The notes beneath the pieces are model-generated. The model made no database searches. It saw nothing but the letters and a program-made list of their open reading frames with translations, and was not told where the DNA came from. The position numbers were made by a program, and so were the translations under genes. From an uncultured Owenweeksia sp. (GTDB taxonomy: Bacteria > Bacteroidota > Bacteroidia > Flavobacteriales > Schleiferiaceae), in assembly GCA_937146805.1 (NCBI GenBank), contig CAKZRR010000008.1:1-38815 (forward strand): a DNA stretch of 38,815 nucleotides, written 5' to 3'. Below are positions 17,046-26,174 of this stretch, piece after piece. Positions within the stretch are counted from its first letter, which is position 1. Each line of letters begins with the position of its first letter.

Positions 17046-18599
17046 CTACCAAGAAATAGGCTTGTAATCCTTTAAAAATTTCCCACACCAATGTTTTCCT
17101 GTATTAATGCCATCGTACAAGGGGTCTAATACACGGGCGGCACCATCTACTATATCTAAAGGTGGCTGAAAGTCATGAATTTTTTCTTTGCGTTGCGCTA
17201 GCTCAATAGGATCTTCATCAGTAACCCAGCCTGTATCTACCGCGTTGGTATAAATGCCGTATTTGGCAAAGTCAGAAGCACTGGTTAAGGTCATCATATT
17301 TAAAGCCGCTTTGGCCATATTGGTGTGTGGGTGCCTTGGTTCTTTATGAAATTGGTGAAACTTACCCTCCATAGCCGATACATTGATAATGTGCTTTTTA
17401 CCGGTGTTTTCCTTTTTCATGATATTTACCAATCGGTTGCACAAGACAAAGGGTGCTACCGAGTTTACTAGTTGTACCTCCAACATTTCGGTGGTGTGTA
17501 TTTCGCCCAGTTTAAGGCGCCAGCTGTTGGTTTTACGTAAATCTACCTGCTGTAAATCGGCATCTAGTTTTCCTTCCGGAAATATTTCTTCGGCTGTAAT
17601 GGAATTATCCATGCTGTACGGAATTTGCGATAATTCCGCGGAAGCGCGCAAACCAATACCCAATTGTTTGCCATGCCACGAAACGGGTAAGTTTTTATTA
17701 CTGCCCTCGTTAAAATCGGTGCTTAATATTTGTAATTCATTAAGGCAAGCTTGATGATCGGCTAAAAGTAATTGGGCATTTTCAGGTAACTCACTCCTAT
17801 TTTTAGTTTCATTATCCATTAAGTGTTTGTAAAAACCAGAGGGCCTTCGCACGGTTTGGGCAGCATTGTTTATCAAAATATCCAGTCGCTCGTATTGTTG
17901 CTCTATAAAGTTGCAAAAAATCTCTACGCTGGGTATATGCCTTAAATCCAGGCCATGAATTTTTAAACGATGTCCCCATTCTTCAAAATCAGACTCCTGC
18001 GCATAACGCAGGGCCGAATCTGCTGGAAAGCGAGTAGTGGCAATAACGGTGGCTCCAGCGCGCAGCATCATAAGGGTAATATGGTAACCAATTTTTAAAC
18101 GCGAACCGGTAACCAAGGCTACCTGTCCTTTTAGATTGGTATTTTGAAAGCGCTTAGCATAATTAAAATCGCCACATTCTTTACACATGCTATCGTAAAA
18201 GTGATGAAGCTTGTTGTACATTGTTTTACATACATAACAATTGCGTGGTGATTCCAACTCAGGCATATCCTTGTCTTCTTCGCCAGTAAGCGCAATCATT
18301 TTGGGGGCTATAAACACAGCCGATTCTCGTGCACTTCTAATACCCGTTTTCTTTCGGGCATGTTTATCTTGCTCTATAAGTTTGCGCTTGGCGGCCTTTC
18401 GGCTGTCTTTTTTACGTCTTAAAAATTCGTCTTTACTGGGGCGCGAAAGCATACCTGCGGCTCGTATCAGCTCAATCCTTTTTTCTTTTGGGATGTCAAA
18501 AATTTGGTTTGTATCCTCATTTAGCGTTTGCAAAGTAGCCAGGCATTGGGCAATTTGCTCTTCGCTTAGGGTAGGGTTTTGAGCGGACGACTTTTTCAT
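17046..18599 (-). CDS. SDR-fold protein with zinc-ribbon and long N-terminal extension
   Basis: A 517-residue protein. Residues 1-110 are helical and very basic ([11 protein letters not shown]). A putative zinc site follows: CYVC near 121-124 and CKEC near 139-142. An SDR Rossmann domain then starts with [16 protein letters not shown] (cofactor loop about 164-171) and contains [11 protein letters not shown] roughly 120-residue insertion follows before [10 protein letters not shown]. In the active site Ser is kept ([10 protein letters not shown]), but the usual Tyr-x-x-x-Lys reads Thr-Asn-Met-Ala-Lys, so the catalytic Tyr is missing. Activity may be altered or lost. I chose the ATG at 18599 because a TACTTTTG promoter word (18624-18617) lies inside the alternative GTG-started extension. 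Confidence 0.85.
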   Translation of the reverse strand: MKKSSAQNPTLSEEQIAQCLATLQTLNEDTNQIFDIPKEKRIELIRAAGMLSRPSKDEFLRRKKDSRKAAKRKLIEQDKHARKKTGIRSARESAVFIAPKMIALTGEEDKDMPELESPRNCYVCKTMYNKLHHFYDSMCKECGDFNYAKRFQNTNLKGQVALVTGSRLKIGYHITLMMLRAGATVIATTRFPADSALRYAQESDFEEWGHRLKIHGLDLRHIPSVEIFCNFIEQQYERLDILINNAAQTVRRPSGFYKHLMDNETKNRSELPENAQLLLADHQACLNELQILSTDFNEGSNKNLPVSWHGKQLGIGLRASAELSQIPYSMDNSITAEEIFPEGKLDADLQQVDLRKTNSWRLKLGEIHTTEMLEVQLVNSVAPFVLCNRLVNIMKKENTGKKHIINVSAMEGKFHQFHKEPRHPHTNMAKAALNMMTLTSASDFAKYGIYTNAVDTGWVTDEDPIELAQRKEKIHDFQPPLDIVDGAARVLDPLYDGINTGKHWCGKFLKDYKPISW

Positions 18600-18616
18600 G
18601 CGACTGTAATTTGCCG

Positions 18617-18624
18617 CAAAAGTA
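18617..18624 (-). promoter_or_regulatory. -7 element of the SDR gene
   Basis: TACTTTTG followed by C on the minus strand, exact to TAnnTTTG, 18 bp before the chosen ATG. It argues against the longer GTG-initiated reading frame. Confidence 0.5.
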
Positions 18625-18733
18625 GTTTTATAAACGGAGGAATAAACCACTGGAGTGTTTGTTTTGAAATCACAGTCAGTTTATCAGTGAGGTTATTGGG
18701 AGGGTTTTTGAAAAAGGTTTTTATGGAAAAATG

Positions 18734-18788
18734 AAACAGGGTAGCGATTAATGGATTTGAAGCAATTCTTCGCAATAGCCACGTTACT
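18734..18788 (-). repeat. Decayed attC-like site after the WG-repeat gene
   Basis: Read with the gene, the stop codon TAA is part of GTAACGTGGCTATTGCGA (18788-18771). The other arm, GAAACAGGGTAGCGA (18734-18748, plus strand), aligns with it as an inverted repeat with three mismatches and three single-strand extra bases. The total of 55 bp is near the lower limit for attC sites. It shares GGATTTGAA and the GGCTAT word with the better site at 342-470. The distal core (GTTTCAT) is a poor match to GTTRRRY, so I treat it as a relic. Confidence 0.35.
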
Positions 18789-19305
18789 TTTCCACACGCT
18801 TTCCGTCTTTTGTTATTTGATACCAATTATCACTTGACCATCTAAAATGCTCAAACGTCTTTACTGTAACATAATTATCAGAAACTTCAGCAAAATCACC
18901 ATCAAAGGGACGAGCGCAGTCAAATTTAGGTTCGATTATTATTTTCCCGGATGAATTGGCGTATCCCATTTTGTCATTTTTGATTATCCGGAAAAGCCCA
19001 CCTTTTAGATAATCAGGTCCGTTATCATATTTAAAGACTTCAAATAGTTCATTGGCATGTTGGTCTATTCCAAGTATTTTCATAGTACCTTTTTCGATGA
19101 CCATACCGAATTTCCAAATAGTATCGGTATAGCAGTAATAGTATTTTCCAATCGGAATAATCGTGTCCCCATTTGAGTTTAGATAGCCAGAAGGAACTCC
19201 GATTTCGTCAAATTCTTCTTCGTGAAATTTAACCAAATAAGTATTTTTTTTCAAGCTACAAGCAGAAATTAAAAGCGTGATTATTCCTAAGGTAAGCTTT
19301 TTCAT
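18784..19305 (-). CDS. WG-repeat lipoprotein
   Basis: A 173-residue lipoprotein: signal MKKLTLGIITLLISAC with Cys16 as lipidation site. A WG-type repeat is clear in MGYANSSGKIIIEPKFDCAR followed by PFDGDFAEV; an earlier copy is degenerate (SGYLNSNGDTIIPIGKYY). WG repeats are beta-rich and found in many extracytoplasmic bacterial proteins of unknown role. Its stop codon lies in a degenerate attC-like arm, and TTAGGCAC lies just before the start, so it may have arrived as a cassette. Downstream it is followed by the SDR gene. Confidence 0.8.
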   Translation of the reverse strand: MKKLTLGIITLLISACSLKKNTYLVKFHEEEFDEIGVPSGYLNSNGDTIIPIGKYYYCYTDTIWKFGMVIEKGTMKILGIDQHANELFEVFKYDNGPDYLKGGLFRIIKNDKMGYANSSGKIIIEPKFDCARPFDGDFAEVSDNYVTVKTFEHFRWSSDNWYQITKDGKRVEK

Positions 19306-19353
19306 AATGTGCCTAATATATGCCCAGCTAAGAGTTGTTAAATGTAAAGCTAT

Positions 19354-19941
19354 TTACTTGTATTTTTTATACTTACTATCTTTCCATTTGTTTGTGCCAA
19401 ATTCGCTGGAAGCGATGAGTTCCTCCAGTCGTTTTGTTTTGGTTTTATCCTGTACAGCAGAAATAACCCAGTGTATTGAAAGTTTTTTATAGGAAGGGGC
19501 AAGAGACTCAAAATAGTCCCAAGCTTTCAAATTTTTCTTAAAATGATCTTCAAAATCACTTGGTAATGTCAGTTCTTTTTGTCTAAAGGCGTAGGCATTA
19601 GGTTTGTCTTTTGGTCTGTTGTTATAAGCTTCTATTCCCATTTTTTGCATGAGGCCTTTTTTCGTTAATTCTTTAATCTTATCTAAATTCACAAGACTCC
19701 AAATGCTGTTCTTTTTTCGCGGAGTAAATCGTATTTGATAGGAGTGTTCATCTATAGAATTTCGAACACCATCAATCCATCCAAAACAAAGTGCCTGGTC
19801 TACTGATTGAGACCAGGTCATACTTGGTTTTCCACTGTTTACTTTATGGTAACCAACAAATAACTCTGTTTCTTTTGTATGGTTGTTTAGTAACCATTCT
19901 CTAAACCGTATTTGCGAGGAAAAAAAGACAGGTTCTTTCAT
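19354..19941 (-). CDS. YdeI/OmpD-associated family protein
   Basis: A 195-residue protein of the YdeI family (bacteriocin-resistance/OmpD-associated). Typical segments are FREWLLNNHTKETELFVGYHKV, SVDQALCFGWIDGVRNSID, RFTPRKKNSIWSLVNLDKI and the C-terminal domain with FFESLAPS-like DYFESLAPSYKKLSIHWV. The biochemical function is not established; in some bacteria relatives affect resistance to polymyxin or bacteriocins. It lies 48 bp upstream of the WG-repeat gene in the same direction, within an accessory-looking block. Confidence 0.88.
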   Translation of the reverse strand: MKEPVFFSSQIRFREWLLNNHTKETELFVGYHKVNSGKPSMTWSQSVDQALCFGWIDGVRNSIDEHSYQIRFTPRKKNSIWSLVNLDKIKELTKKGLMQKMGIEAYNNRPKDKPNAYAFRQKELTLPSDFEDHFKKNLKAWDYFESLAPSYKKLSIHWVISAVQDKTKTKRLEELIASSEFGTNKWKDSKYKKYK

Positions 19942-20123
19942 GTGAAAATTGCTTAATGTTCATAATAAATACTTTGCAACTGCCAGTATTAATGGTTCAT
20001 CTAAGGACGGATAAGTGCAAATTAGGGCCTTTTTTAATGAGTTCTAGGAGAGTTTTTGTTACTTGAAACAACAACTTTTGGTATGATTAGTAGTTTTGTT
20101 TCAATTTATTTTCTGCTATAAAA

Positions 20124-20915
20124 CTAACTATCCGTAAGCGCCATATCAAAAATAATATTGGAGCGATAAAACCCTGATTTCTCAATGGCTTTTTGAGAAG
20201 CTACATTACTTAATGTGGTGGAGCAAATAGGTTTTCTATTTAACTGTAGAACTCTATTTACTTGAATTTGCATTACCTCTGTTGCAATACCTTTGCTCTG
20301 ATAATCTCTATTTACAATGATGCCTATATCGGCAATGTCAGGTTGAGAATCACTCATTCTACATTCACTTGTAGCAATTATCACATTTGATTCCTGAACG
20401 ATAAAAAATTCCTTTCTTGAAACAAGGTTTTCGGTGTATCCAAATGTATCGTCCATGCCAACTTGCTCCTTTAAAAACACCTTGATAGCTGGGATGTGCG
20501 CTATTGTGGCCAAGGTTACCTGCAAAGTTGATTGCACGTCTCTAGGAGTGTTTACGTGTTGAAAACAAAATGTATTGGGCTCAATTCCTTTTGATAAGGA
20601 TAAGCAAGTGTTAAATGAAATGGGTTCACTTGAACTTAAGCTTGCTGAACTAATTAACTTTGAATGGATTAACTCGGAAATAACCAGGTTCATTTTTGAG
20701 TTGAATTTATCTAACAAAAATATCTGTAATAAGTCACCATTTTCATTAATGCAACAGTAACCAATGGTATTTTCGTTATTTTCTATAAAATAATGCTGAG
20801 AAGATGCAATGTATAGTTGCTCCCACATAGCATCAATAGGCGCTGTTAATTTTTGATATAACAGACCTCTTAATTTGTTAATGGATTCTGTGATTTCTGT
20901 TTCTATAAAATTCAT
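20124..20915 (-). CDS. GNAT-family N-acetyltransferase with N-terminal extension
   Basis: A 263-residue protein. The C-terminal half (about 125-263) carries the GNAT core: EFFIVQESNVIIATSECRM, then ADIGIIVNRDYQSKGIATEV with the acetyl-CoA pyrophosphate loop Q-x-x-G-x-A, and SNVASQKAIEKSGFYRSN at the end. The N-terminal half (1-120) resembles a degenerate second GNAT-like module (NENTIGYCCINENGDLLQIFL). The substrate is unknown. The base composition is AT-rich compared with flanking housekeeping genes. Confidence 0.82.
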   Translation of the reverse strand: MNFIETEITESINKLRGLLYQKLTAPIDAMWEQLYIASSQHYFIENNENTIGYCCINENGDLLQIFLLDKFNSKMNLVISELIHSKLISSASLSSSEPISFNTCLSLSKGIEPNTFCFQHVNTPRDVQSTLQVTLATIAHIPAIKVFLKEQVGMDDTFGYTENLVSRKEFFIVQESNVIIATSECRMSDSQPDIADIGIIVNRDYQSKGIATEVMQIQVNRVLQLNRKPICSTTLSNVASQKAIEKSGFYRSNIIFDMALTDS

Positions 20916-21014
20916 TGATTATTGTATTTTTTAACGACTATTCGTTTATGTACAGTTTTATTTACAAAGTAGCTGATAAAAAACATGGAAGCCCTGGGTT
21001 TGTCGGTTAGCATA

Positions 21015-22145
21015 TTACATTTTTTTATCTCTTAATGAGGTTAAGGGCTTTTCATAGTATTTGTAAATTATTATTGATATAAAAATGGTAATAGCCCAAT
21101 ATGAGCTGTATTTCAATACAATTAGGAATCCTTCATTTTGAGAAATGCTATCCCATGGAATGGCTTCTAGAACTATGCCCTTTACAATGGTTAAGTGAAT
21201 AAGGTACATGGAATAAGATATTAAACTAATAAAGGTTAGAATCTTATAAAGCATTCCAGTGCCGGTCTTAAAGCAACTTAAATAAGGAAGCAATAGAAGC
21301 GTAGCCAAAGAAATAATTGAGAATGAGAATACGCAATTATAGAAACTACCAACGGGTATAATATCAAAAACTTTTAGCAATTGGCTTACTATAAAAATAG
21401 TGAGGCTTATTATCAGTAAAAGCCCATTATACTTTGCCCAACGCTTTGGGTAGTAATATTGAGTATAGGCACCAAGTACGCCAAATATCAAGCTATCAAG
21501 CCTGGTAATTACTTGTTTTCGGTATAAATGTGCCCATTCAAAAAGAGTGCTTACCTCAGTTGTTGAATGTCTATAAACCCTAAAAGCAGTAACCAATGTT
21601 AGGATTGATATGCAGGCGAAGAGAACTGCTTGCTTGGGTTTTGTTTTAAAAACGGAAATTAGAAAAAAGAGAGAGCAGGGCAATAAGATATAAAACCATT
21701 CTTCAACACTTAAGCTCCAAGCTTCAGGAAAGAAAGTGGGATGTGGGTAACTTAAGTTTTGGCTAAAAACGAAATAGAGTATCTTATTTGAAACCGCAAA
21801 ATCACTTGGGTTAAACCCGTAATACAGGGTAATTATAGATAGGATTAAGAAGTAATTTGGAAGTGTGCGAAACCATCGCCTTTTCCAAAAGGTGAAAAGA
21901 ACTGATCGATTGGCTCCCTTTTCTTCTAGTATTTTTATTAGAATTCCTCCAATTAAGAAACCACTTAAAACAAAAAATAAGGAAACCCCATCTAGAATAA
22001 AGAAGGATTGAAACTTTTGAAATGGGCTTGGTAAAAATGATTTCCCATGACCAAATACCACAAATAGAATGGCTGAGGCACGTAATATATCTAAGCCGTA
22101 AGTTCTGTTTGGGTTAATATCAATTTTTAGGAAATTTTTGATCAT
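21015..22145 (-). CDS. Acyltransferase 3 family membrane protein (copy B)
   Basis: A 376-residue integral membrane O-acyltransferase (family 3, about 10 helices), which typically acetylates surface or secreted carbohydrates. The catalytic-type His is in ILRASAILFVVFGHGKSF; other family segments are FFVLSGFLIGGILIK, RRWFRTLPNYFLIL, EAWSLSVEEWFY and RLDSLIFGVLGAY. It is a tandem paralogue of the gene just upstream: same length and near-identical motif blocks. The pair, 29 bp apart, is probably cotranscribed. Confidence 0.9.
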   Translation of the reverse strand: MIKNFLKIDINPNRTYGLDILRASAILFVVFGHGKSFLPSPFQKFQSFFILDGVSLFFVLSGFLIGGILIKILEEKGANRSVLFTFWKRRWFRTLPNYFLILSIITLYYGFNPSDFAVSNKILYFVFSQNLSYPHPTFFPEAWSLSVEEWFYILLPCSLFFLISVFKTKPKQAVLFACISILTLVTAFRVYRHSTTEVSTLFEWAHLYRKQVITRLDSLIFGVLGAYTQYYYPKRWAKYNGLLLIISLTIFIVSQLLKVFDIIPVGSFYNCVFSFSIISLATLLLLPYLSCFKTGTGMLYKILTFISLISYSMYLIHLTIVKGIVLEAIPWDSISQNEGFLIVLKYSSYWAITIFISIIIYKYYEKPLTSLRDKKM

Positions 22146-22174
22146 GAGGTGACGTAGTTCTTCGTCAATGTAGG

Positions 22175-23305
22175 TTATTTGATTTTTATCTTATCTCTTA
22201 AATTCATCATAGGAATTTCGAAGTACTTATAAATTAGTATTGAAATAGCAATAGTTAAAAACCAATACAACAAGTACCTAACCAACAAGAATACGCTTCC
22301 GTCAAAATTTTGGATTATTGTCCAGTCAATATTTCCCATAATCCATTGCTGAACAACGGTTAAATTTATAAGATACATAGAGTAGGATACTAGACTAACA
22401 TATGTGAGTATTTTGAATAATAGACCCTTTCCTGTTTTGAGATGACTTAAGTAAGGCAACAGTAAAAGAGTTGCTAAAGAAGTAATGGAAAGTGAAAATA
22501 CGGTGTGGTACAATCCAAACACCTCAAAACCCATTACCTTTCTTTTAGTAAAAATAAAAAGAGCAATTCCTACAATTAAAAATAGCATTCGATATTTATT
22601 CCAAAACGTTTTGTAATAGAAAAAAACATAGGCACCTATTACGCCATACATCAAACTATCTAAACGGGTAAAAACTTGTTTTCTAATGGTTAAGCCCCAA
22701 GTTTGCATATCGTTTATTACAATGGTGTCGTATTTAATATATCTAAAAATAGTAACACCAATGACTATAGAAAAGGCTGTAAGTAGGATGGATTTGTTAA
22801 TAGAAATTTTGAATATTTTTAGCAAAATAAACAGCAGAATAGGAACCAATAAATAAAACCATTCTTCAACACTTAGGCTCCAAGCTTCAGGAAAAAAAGC
22901 GGGATGTTTTGAAAACAAATTTTGTGAAAACAGAAAGTACAATTTTGTGTCATAAAGATTAAATTTTTCATTAAAAATCACATTCAAAAGAAACAGTACA
23001 ATTAATACTAGAAAGTAATTAGGGAGTGTTCTAAACCACCGCCTAATCCAAAAATTGAGGATGAGTTTTGTGTTAATTTCCTTCTGTTCAAGTAGTTTAA
23101 TTAAGATGCCTCCAATTAAAAAACCACTTAAAACAAAGAATATACTAACTCCGTCAAAAATAAAAACACCCACCAATTTGGATATGGGTTCAGGCATCAT
23201 TTTTTTACCGTGTACTGAAACTACGAATAATATAGCTAAGGCTCTTAAAATGTCTAAACCATAAACTCTATTTGGGTTTATGTCAATTTTAAATAAACTT
23301 TTCAA
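22175..23305 (-). CDS. Acyltransferase 3 family membrane protein (copy A)
   Basis: A 376-residue paralogue of the following gene. It shares KIDINPNR, GLDILRA, FFVLSGFLIGGILIK, RRWFRTLPNYFLVL, EAWSLSVEEWFYLL and RKQVFTRLDSLMYGVIGAY. The His motif is VVSVHGKKM rather than VVFGHGKSF. The likely role is acetylation of a polysaccharide or lipid. No ATG fits: translation appears to start at TTG 23305, giving MKSLFKIDINPN, which aligns with MIKNFLKIDINPN of the paralogue. A TACCTTTG promoter word lies 65 bp upstream. Confidence 0.88.
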   Translation of the reverse strand: MKSLFKIDINPNRVYGLDILRALAILFVVSVHGKKMMPEPISKLVGVFIFDGVSIFFVLSGFLIGGILIKLLEQKEINTKLILNFWIRRWFRTLPNYFLVLIVLFLLNVIFNEKFNLYDTKLYFLFSQNLFSKHPAFFPEAWSLSVEEWFYLLVPILLFILLKIFKISINKSILLTAFSIVIGVTIFRYIKYDTIVINDMQTWGLTIRKQVFTRLDSLMYGVIGAYVFFYYKTFWNKYRMLFLIVGIALFIFTKRKVMGFEVFGLYHTVFSLSITSLATLLLLPYLSHLKTGKGLLFKILTYVSLVSYSMYLINLTVVQQWIMGNIDWTIIQNFDGSVFLLVRYLLYWFLTIAISILIYKYFEIPMMNLRDKIKIK

Positions 23306-23369
23306 GTTAATTTATTTTTACTAGCGAAGATGCCATCTGGTAAAGGCCAATTTGGATGAGGTTTTGACG

Positions 23370-23377
23370 CAAAGGTA
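23370..23377 (-). promoter_or_regulatory. -7 element of the acyltransferase pair
   Basis: TACCTTTG followed by C on the minus strand, exact to TAnnTTTG, with no TTTG at standard spacing. Confidence 0.4.
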
Positions 23378-23509
23378 TGTGGGTTTTAGTTGATCCTCTG
23401 CATCAAACAAAGTAGGGGGCAATGTACGTAGATAAAGAATATACTTCTTGGTTCTTTTGGAGTCTCAGTTTAGTTTGAGCTGTGATGGGGTGATTGCACC
23501 TTTTTTAAA

Positions 23510-24895
23510 TCAATCAAAATAGCAAGCATCAGCTTTTTTAGTATGTCTATTTTTTTTAAGACCTGGCATTAACCTAATGGCAAAGTATAAATCACTGCCG
23601 CTGTATTGGTTTTGATTTATAAACAAGGAACCTAGATTATCAGATCCAATAGTTAAAAAACCTAGGCGCAGCCAAGCACCCATTCTAAGTTTCTGGTAAT
23701 TGGTAAGTACTAGCGGTACGCCTGCCTCAAACCAGCGGTTTTCAAACCTAGCCGAAAGCGCCAAAAGGTTATCGCGCTCTACCCGTATTTTACCCAGTTT
23801 TAGTCGCTGATTTATTGCAGCATTTAATAAGAAGTATTGGCTAAGGCGGTAGTCGGCACTAAGGTGTAAGGCGGCCGGTAGAAACATTACAAAGTTTGAT
23901 TGAGCGGAACTGTTTCCGCTTCCATCGCTTAATAAGTTGGCCAGTTCATTTAGATCATTAAGGTCGTTTAGCTCCTCTTTTAATAAAGAAAGGTTGGAAC
24001 CGTTAATGTCGTATGCTTCGGTACCTTTATTAAAAGAGATCCAACCAATATCTACCAGTGCTGCATTAAGTTGGTAGTGATATTGTTGACCTCCTTTTTT
24101 CTTCTTTTTAAAAGAATAGCCCATGTCAAAACCAAAACCTTTACCCAATACGGCTTTATTGGGGCGATTAAATACTCCGGCTTGCCCAAACTGTAAGCTT
24201 GCTTGAGGACTTGAATAATTTAATGAAGTTGGCAAGATATCTATGGTTTGATTGTTTTTAAAATAAGCAGCACCAAGGCCTATAAGGTATTTAATATTTA
24301 CACCAAAGGCCGATTTTGTTCTGATTTTGCGAGTGGTGTTAAAACCTAGATTTATGGCAACCTCACCCCAGCTTAAAGCCGATACTTGGAGGGGTTTAAA
24401 GGACATTTCGTTGTTCTCTAACCAAAGATCTAGTTGGGGTTTACTGAGATTGTTATCCAATTTATGTCCGCTAAAGGCCAACCGCGCTTTGGTAAATATA
24501 CCGATGGAAAATTTGGGGTTTACACGAAAAACTCCGGCTGGCAACCCAGCAAAGGCGTTCACCGAAAGATTGATTCTACCAGCTGGGTAAAAAAAGTTGT
24601 AGAACAGCCCATCAGCAGGAGGGGTTCCTTCTGCGTTTCTATCTACCAGCACTTGGCTATTTTGTGTAAGTAGTTTTAGGCTGTTTGTGTTTTCTAGAAA
24701 GGCATAGTCGTTTTCAAAATAAACACCTCCGGAAAGAATATTTACATCCCATGACAATGGGCTTACCTGAAAAGAGGCGGGGTTTAAAGAAAGGCCATTA
24801 GCGCCTGCGTAATTGGAAATATGAAGCCCCAATTGGTTTTGCCCCAATACTACTTGACTTGCCAAAAGGCTTACTACTAAAACTCTTAACCACAT
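23510..24895 (-). CDS. DUF5723 family outer-membrane protein
   Basis: A 461-residue secreted protein with signal peptide MWLRVLVVSLLASQVVLGQ. The family hallmark follows at once: LGLHISNYAGANGLSLNPAS and SPLSWDVNILSGGVYFENDY. The remainder shows repeated amphipathic strands compatible with a FadL/PorV-like barrel (FSIGIFTKARLAFSG, FGVNIKYLIGLGAAYF, MGAWLRLGFLTIGSD). An Asn/Leu/Asp-rich low-complexity stretch (ELNDLNDLNELANLL) sits in the middle, probably in a loop. The function of the family is not known. No close partner genes. Confidence 0.85.
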   Translation of the reverse strand: MWLRVLVVSLLASQVVLGQNQLGLHISNYAGANGLSLNPASFQVSPLSWDVNILSGGVYFENDYAFLENTNSLKLLTQNSQVLVDRNAEGTPPADGLFYNFFYPAGRINLSVNAFAGLPAGVFRVNPKFSIGIFTKARLAFSGHKLDNNLSKPQLDLWLENNEMSFKPLQVSALSWGEVAINLGFNTTRKIRTKSAFGVNIKYLIGLGAAYFKNNQTIDILPTSLNYSSPQASLQFGQAGVFNRPNKAVLGKGFGFDMGYSFKKKKKGGQQYHYQLNAALVDIGWISFNKGTEAYDINGSNLSLLKEELNDLNDLNELANLLSDGSGNSSAQSNFVMFLPAALHLSADYRLSQYFLLNAAINQRLKLGKIRVERDNLLALSARFENRWFEAGVPLVLTNYQKLRMGAWLRLGFLTIGSDNLGSLFINQNQYSGSDLYFAIRLMPGLKKNRHTKKADACYFD

Positions 24896-24970
24896 AATCC
24901 AACGCTTTGATATAAAGCGTAAAAGGGTGGGGTTTAGTATGTGTTGTTTATTAGTGCGTGGGGTAAATAT

Positions 24971-25494
24971 TTATGGATACCCTACAATATGCCATTTGTT
25001 TTGAGGTTAAATTTTTGCACCAGCAATCTGTTTCCTACTTTAAAGATGCCAAAACCGCTAGCTGTAAATGCGGAACTGCCCGCTACTAAAATAGCAGACC
25101 CTAAAAAAGAAGTTGCAATTAGAATTCCAGCAGCCCCAAAAAGTATGGTGTTCATTCCAATAATTTCAAGTACTGGCTCAAAGGCTTGGTTTTTTTTGTT
25201 TGAGAAATGTTTGATTCTTTTAATGTCGCTTAGCCAAAAAACTTCTTCAACGTTGTTTATTAGGATATGAATGCTATCATCTTTTAACGATTGAAAGTAA
25301 CCAACCCGAAACCCTTTTGGTTTAAAGGAAAGTTTAATCTTATCGCCATGTTTAACAACATGTCTTTAACCTGAGTCATTTTTTTACAATACGAGACTAT
25401 CATTAACCCTAAATGAGTTGGCCTTGGGTATAGAGGTAGCGATTGCCTGTGTATGCCCATTAACTGTAAAACAAGTATGACAATGATGGTACAT
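24971..25494 (-). pseudogene. Pseudogene, paralogue of the following membrane protein
   Basis: Conceptual translation on the minus strand is collinear with the intact neighbour at 25514-26098. Shared blocks: NDSLVL against LDSLAI, HGDKIKLSFKPKGFRVGYF against PGAKIKIWLYTKGSATGYF, a hydrophobic segment FGAAGILIATSFLGSAI, and FKVGNRLLVQKFNLK against YKIGDRVSGKKFKLK. Two in-frame TAA codons interrupt it near 25386 and 25368, with no length difference from the paralogue in between. A one-base loss near 25001 shifts the frame so that KWHI (RWHI in the paralogue) is read only in another frame, ending at TAA 24971. The signal-peptide region is also degraded. Upstream limit is approximate. Confidence 0.8.
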
Positions 25495-25513
25495 TAGCTC
25501 TCATTATAAACGG

Positions 25514-26098
25514 TTAAAAAGGAATTACAATTGAATTTACCGAATGATTTAGCTTTGAAATGTGCCACCTAGATTTTAGCTTGAATTTTTTACCACTCAC
25601 ACGATCACCAATTTTATATGAGCCATAACCGAAGCCCTCTAAAAATGGAACGGTCACTAAAATAATGGCACCTAAGTCACCAGCAATATAGGCTAAGGTT
25701 CCAGCTACAAGTCCAACACCGCCCAATATCAAGGCTCCAACTCCAACGCCCACTAATATACCTCCAATTACCTGTCTTCCTTTGCCCGCAAATACTTTTA
25801 TACTTTTAATATCTTTTATTTTATAAACTTTTTCTATTCCATTTACGGTTAATGAAACCTGCTCATTATCTATTGTTTTAAAATAACCGGTTGCGCTACC
25901 TTTTGTATATAGCCAAATTTTAATTTTTGCTCCTGGAGCAACTACAAATTGCCTACTAGCATCGGCATTACTTATAGCTAGGCTATCAAGGTTTTGGGGG
26001 TTGTCTTTAAAAAAGTTGTTAGAAAACGAGTCTAAACTAAAAAGAAATAACCCTATTACGATCAATAAAGCTCGAGTTGAATAAGTAACTTGATACAT
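25514..26098 (-). CDS. Membrane-associated hypothetical protein
   Basis: About 194 residues. An N-terminal signal peptide or anchor (STRALLIVIGLFLFSLDSFS) is followed by a beta-rich segment: GAKIKIWLYTKG, EQVSLTVNGIEKVYKIKDIKSIKVF. Two Gly-rich hydrophobic helices follow (IGGILVGVGVGALILGGVGLVAGTL and the next), and a short basic tail with KIGDRVSGKKFKLKSRWHI ends the chain. Similar proteins in Bacteroidota are uncharacterised; the first part resembles small beta-barrels reading 'is there a metal or ligand' in no defined way, so I assign no function. ATG at 26098 is preferred to TTG at 26110. A broken paralogue lies just downstream. Confidence 0.7.
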   Translation of the reverse strand: MYQVTYSTRALLIVIGLFLFSLDSFSNNFFKDNPQNLDSLAISNADASRQFVVAPGAKIKIWLYTKGSATGYFKTIDNEQVSLTVNGIEKVYKIKDIKSIKVFAGKGRQVIGGILVGVGVGALILGGVGLVAGTLAYIAGDLGAIILVTVPFLEGFGYGSYKIGDRVSGKKFKLKSRWHISKLNHSVNSIVIPF

Positions 26099-26174
26099 TT
26101 TTTTAATCAAAGCTGGCCTTAACTGTTTAATTAAGGTAAATTATATTTTGCCGTAAGGTACTAAATACTCAAAA

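Noticed and set aside
24941..25270. Plus-strand ORF of 109 codons
   Set aside because: The minus strand there is a clear paralogue of the neighbouring protein, so the plus frame is a shadow.
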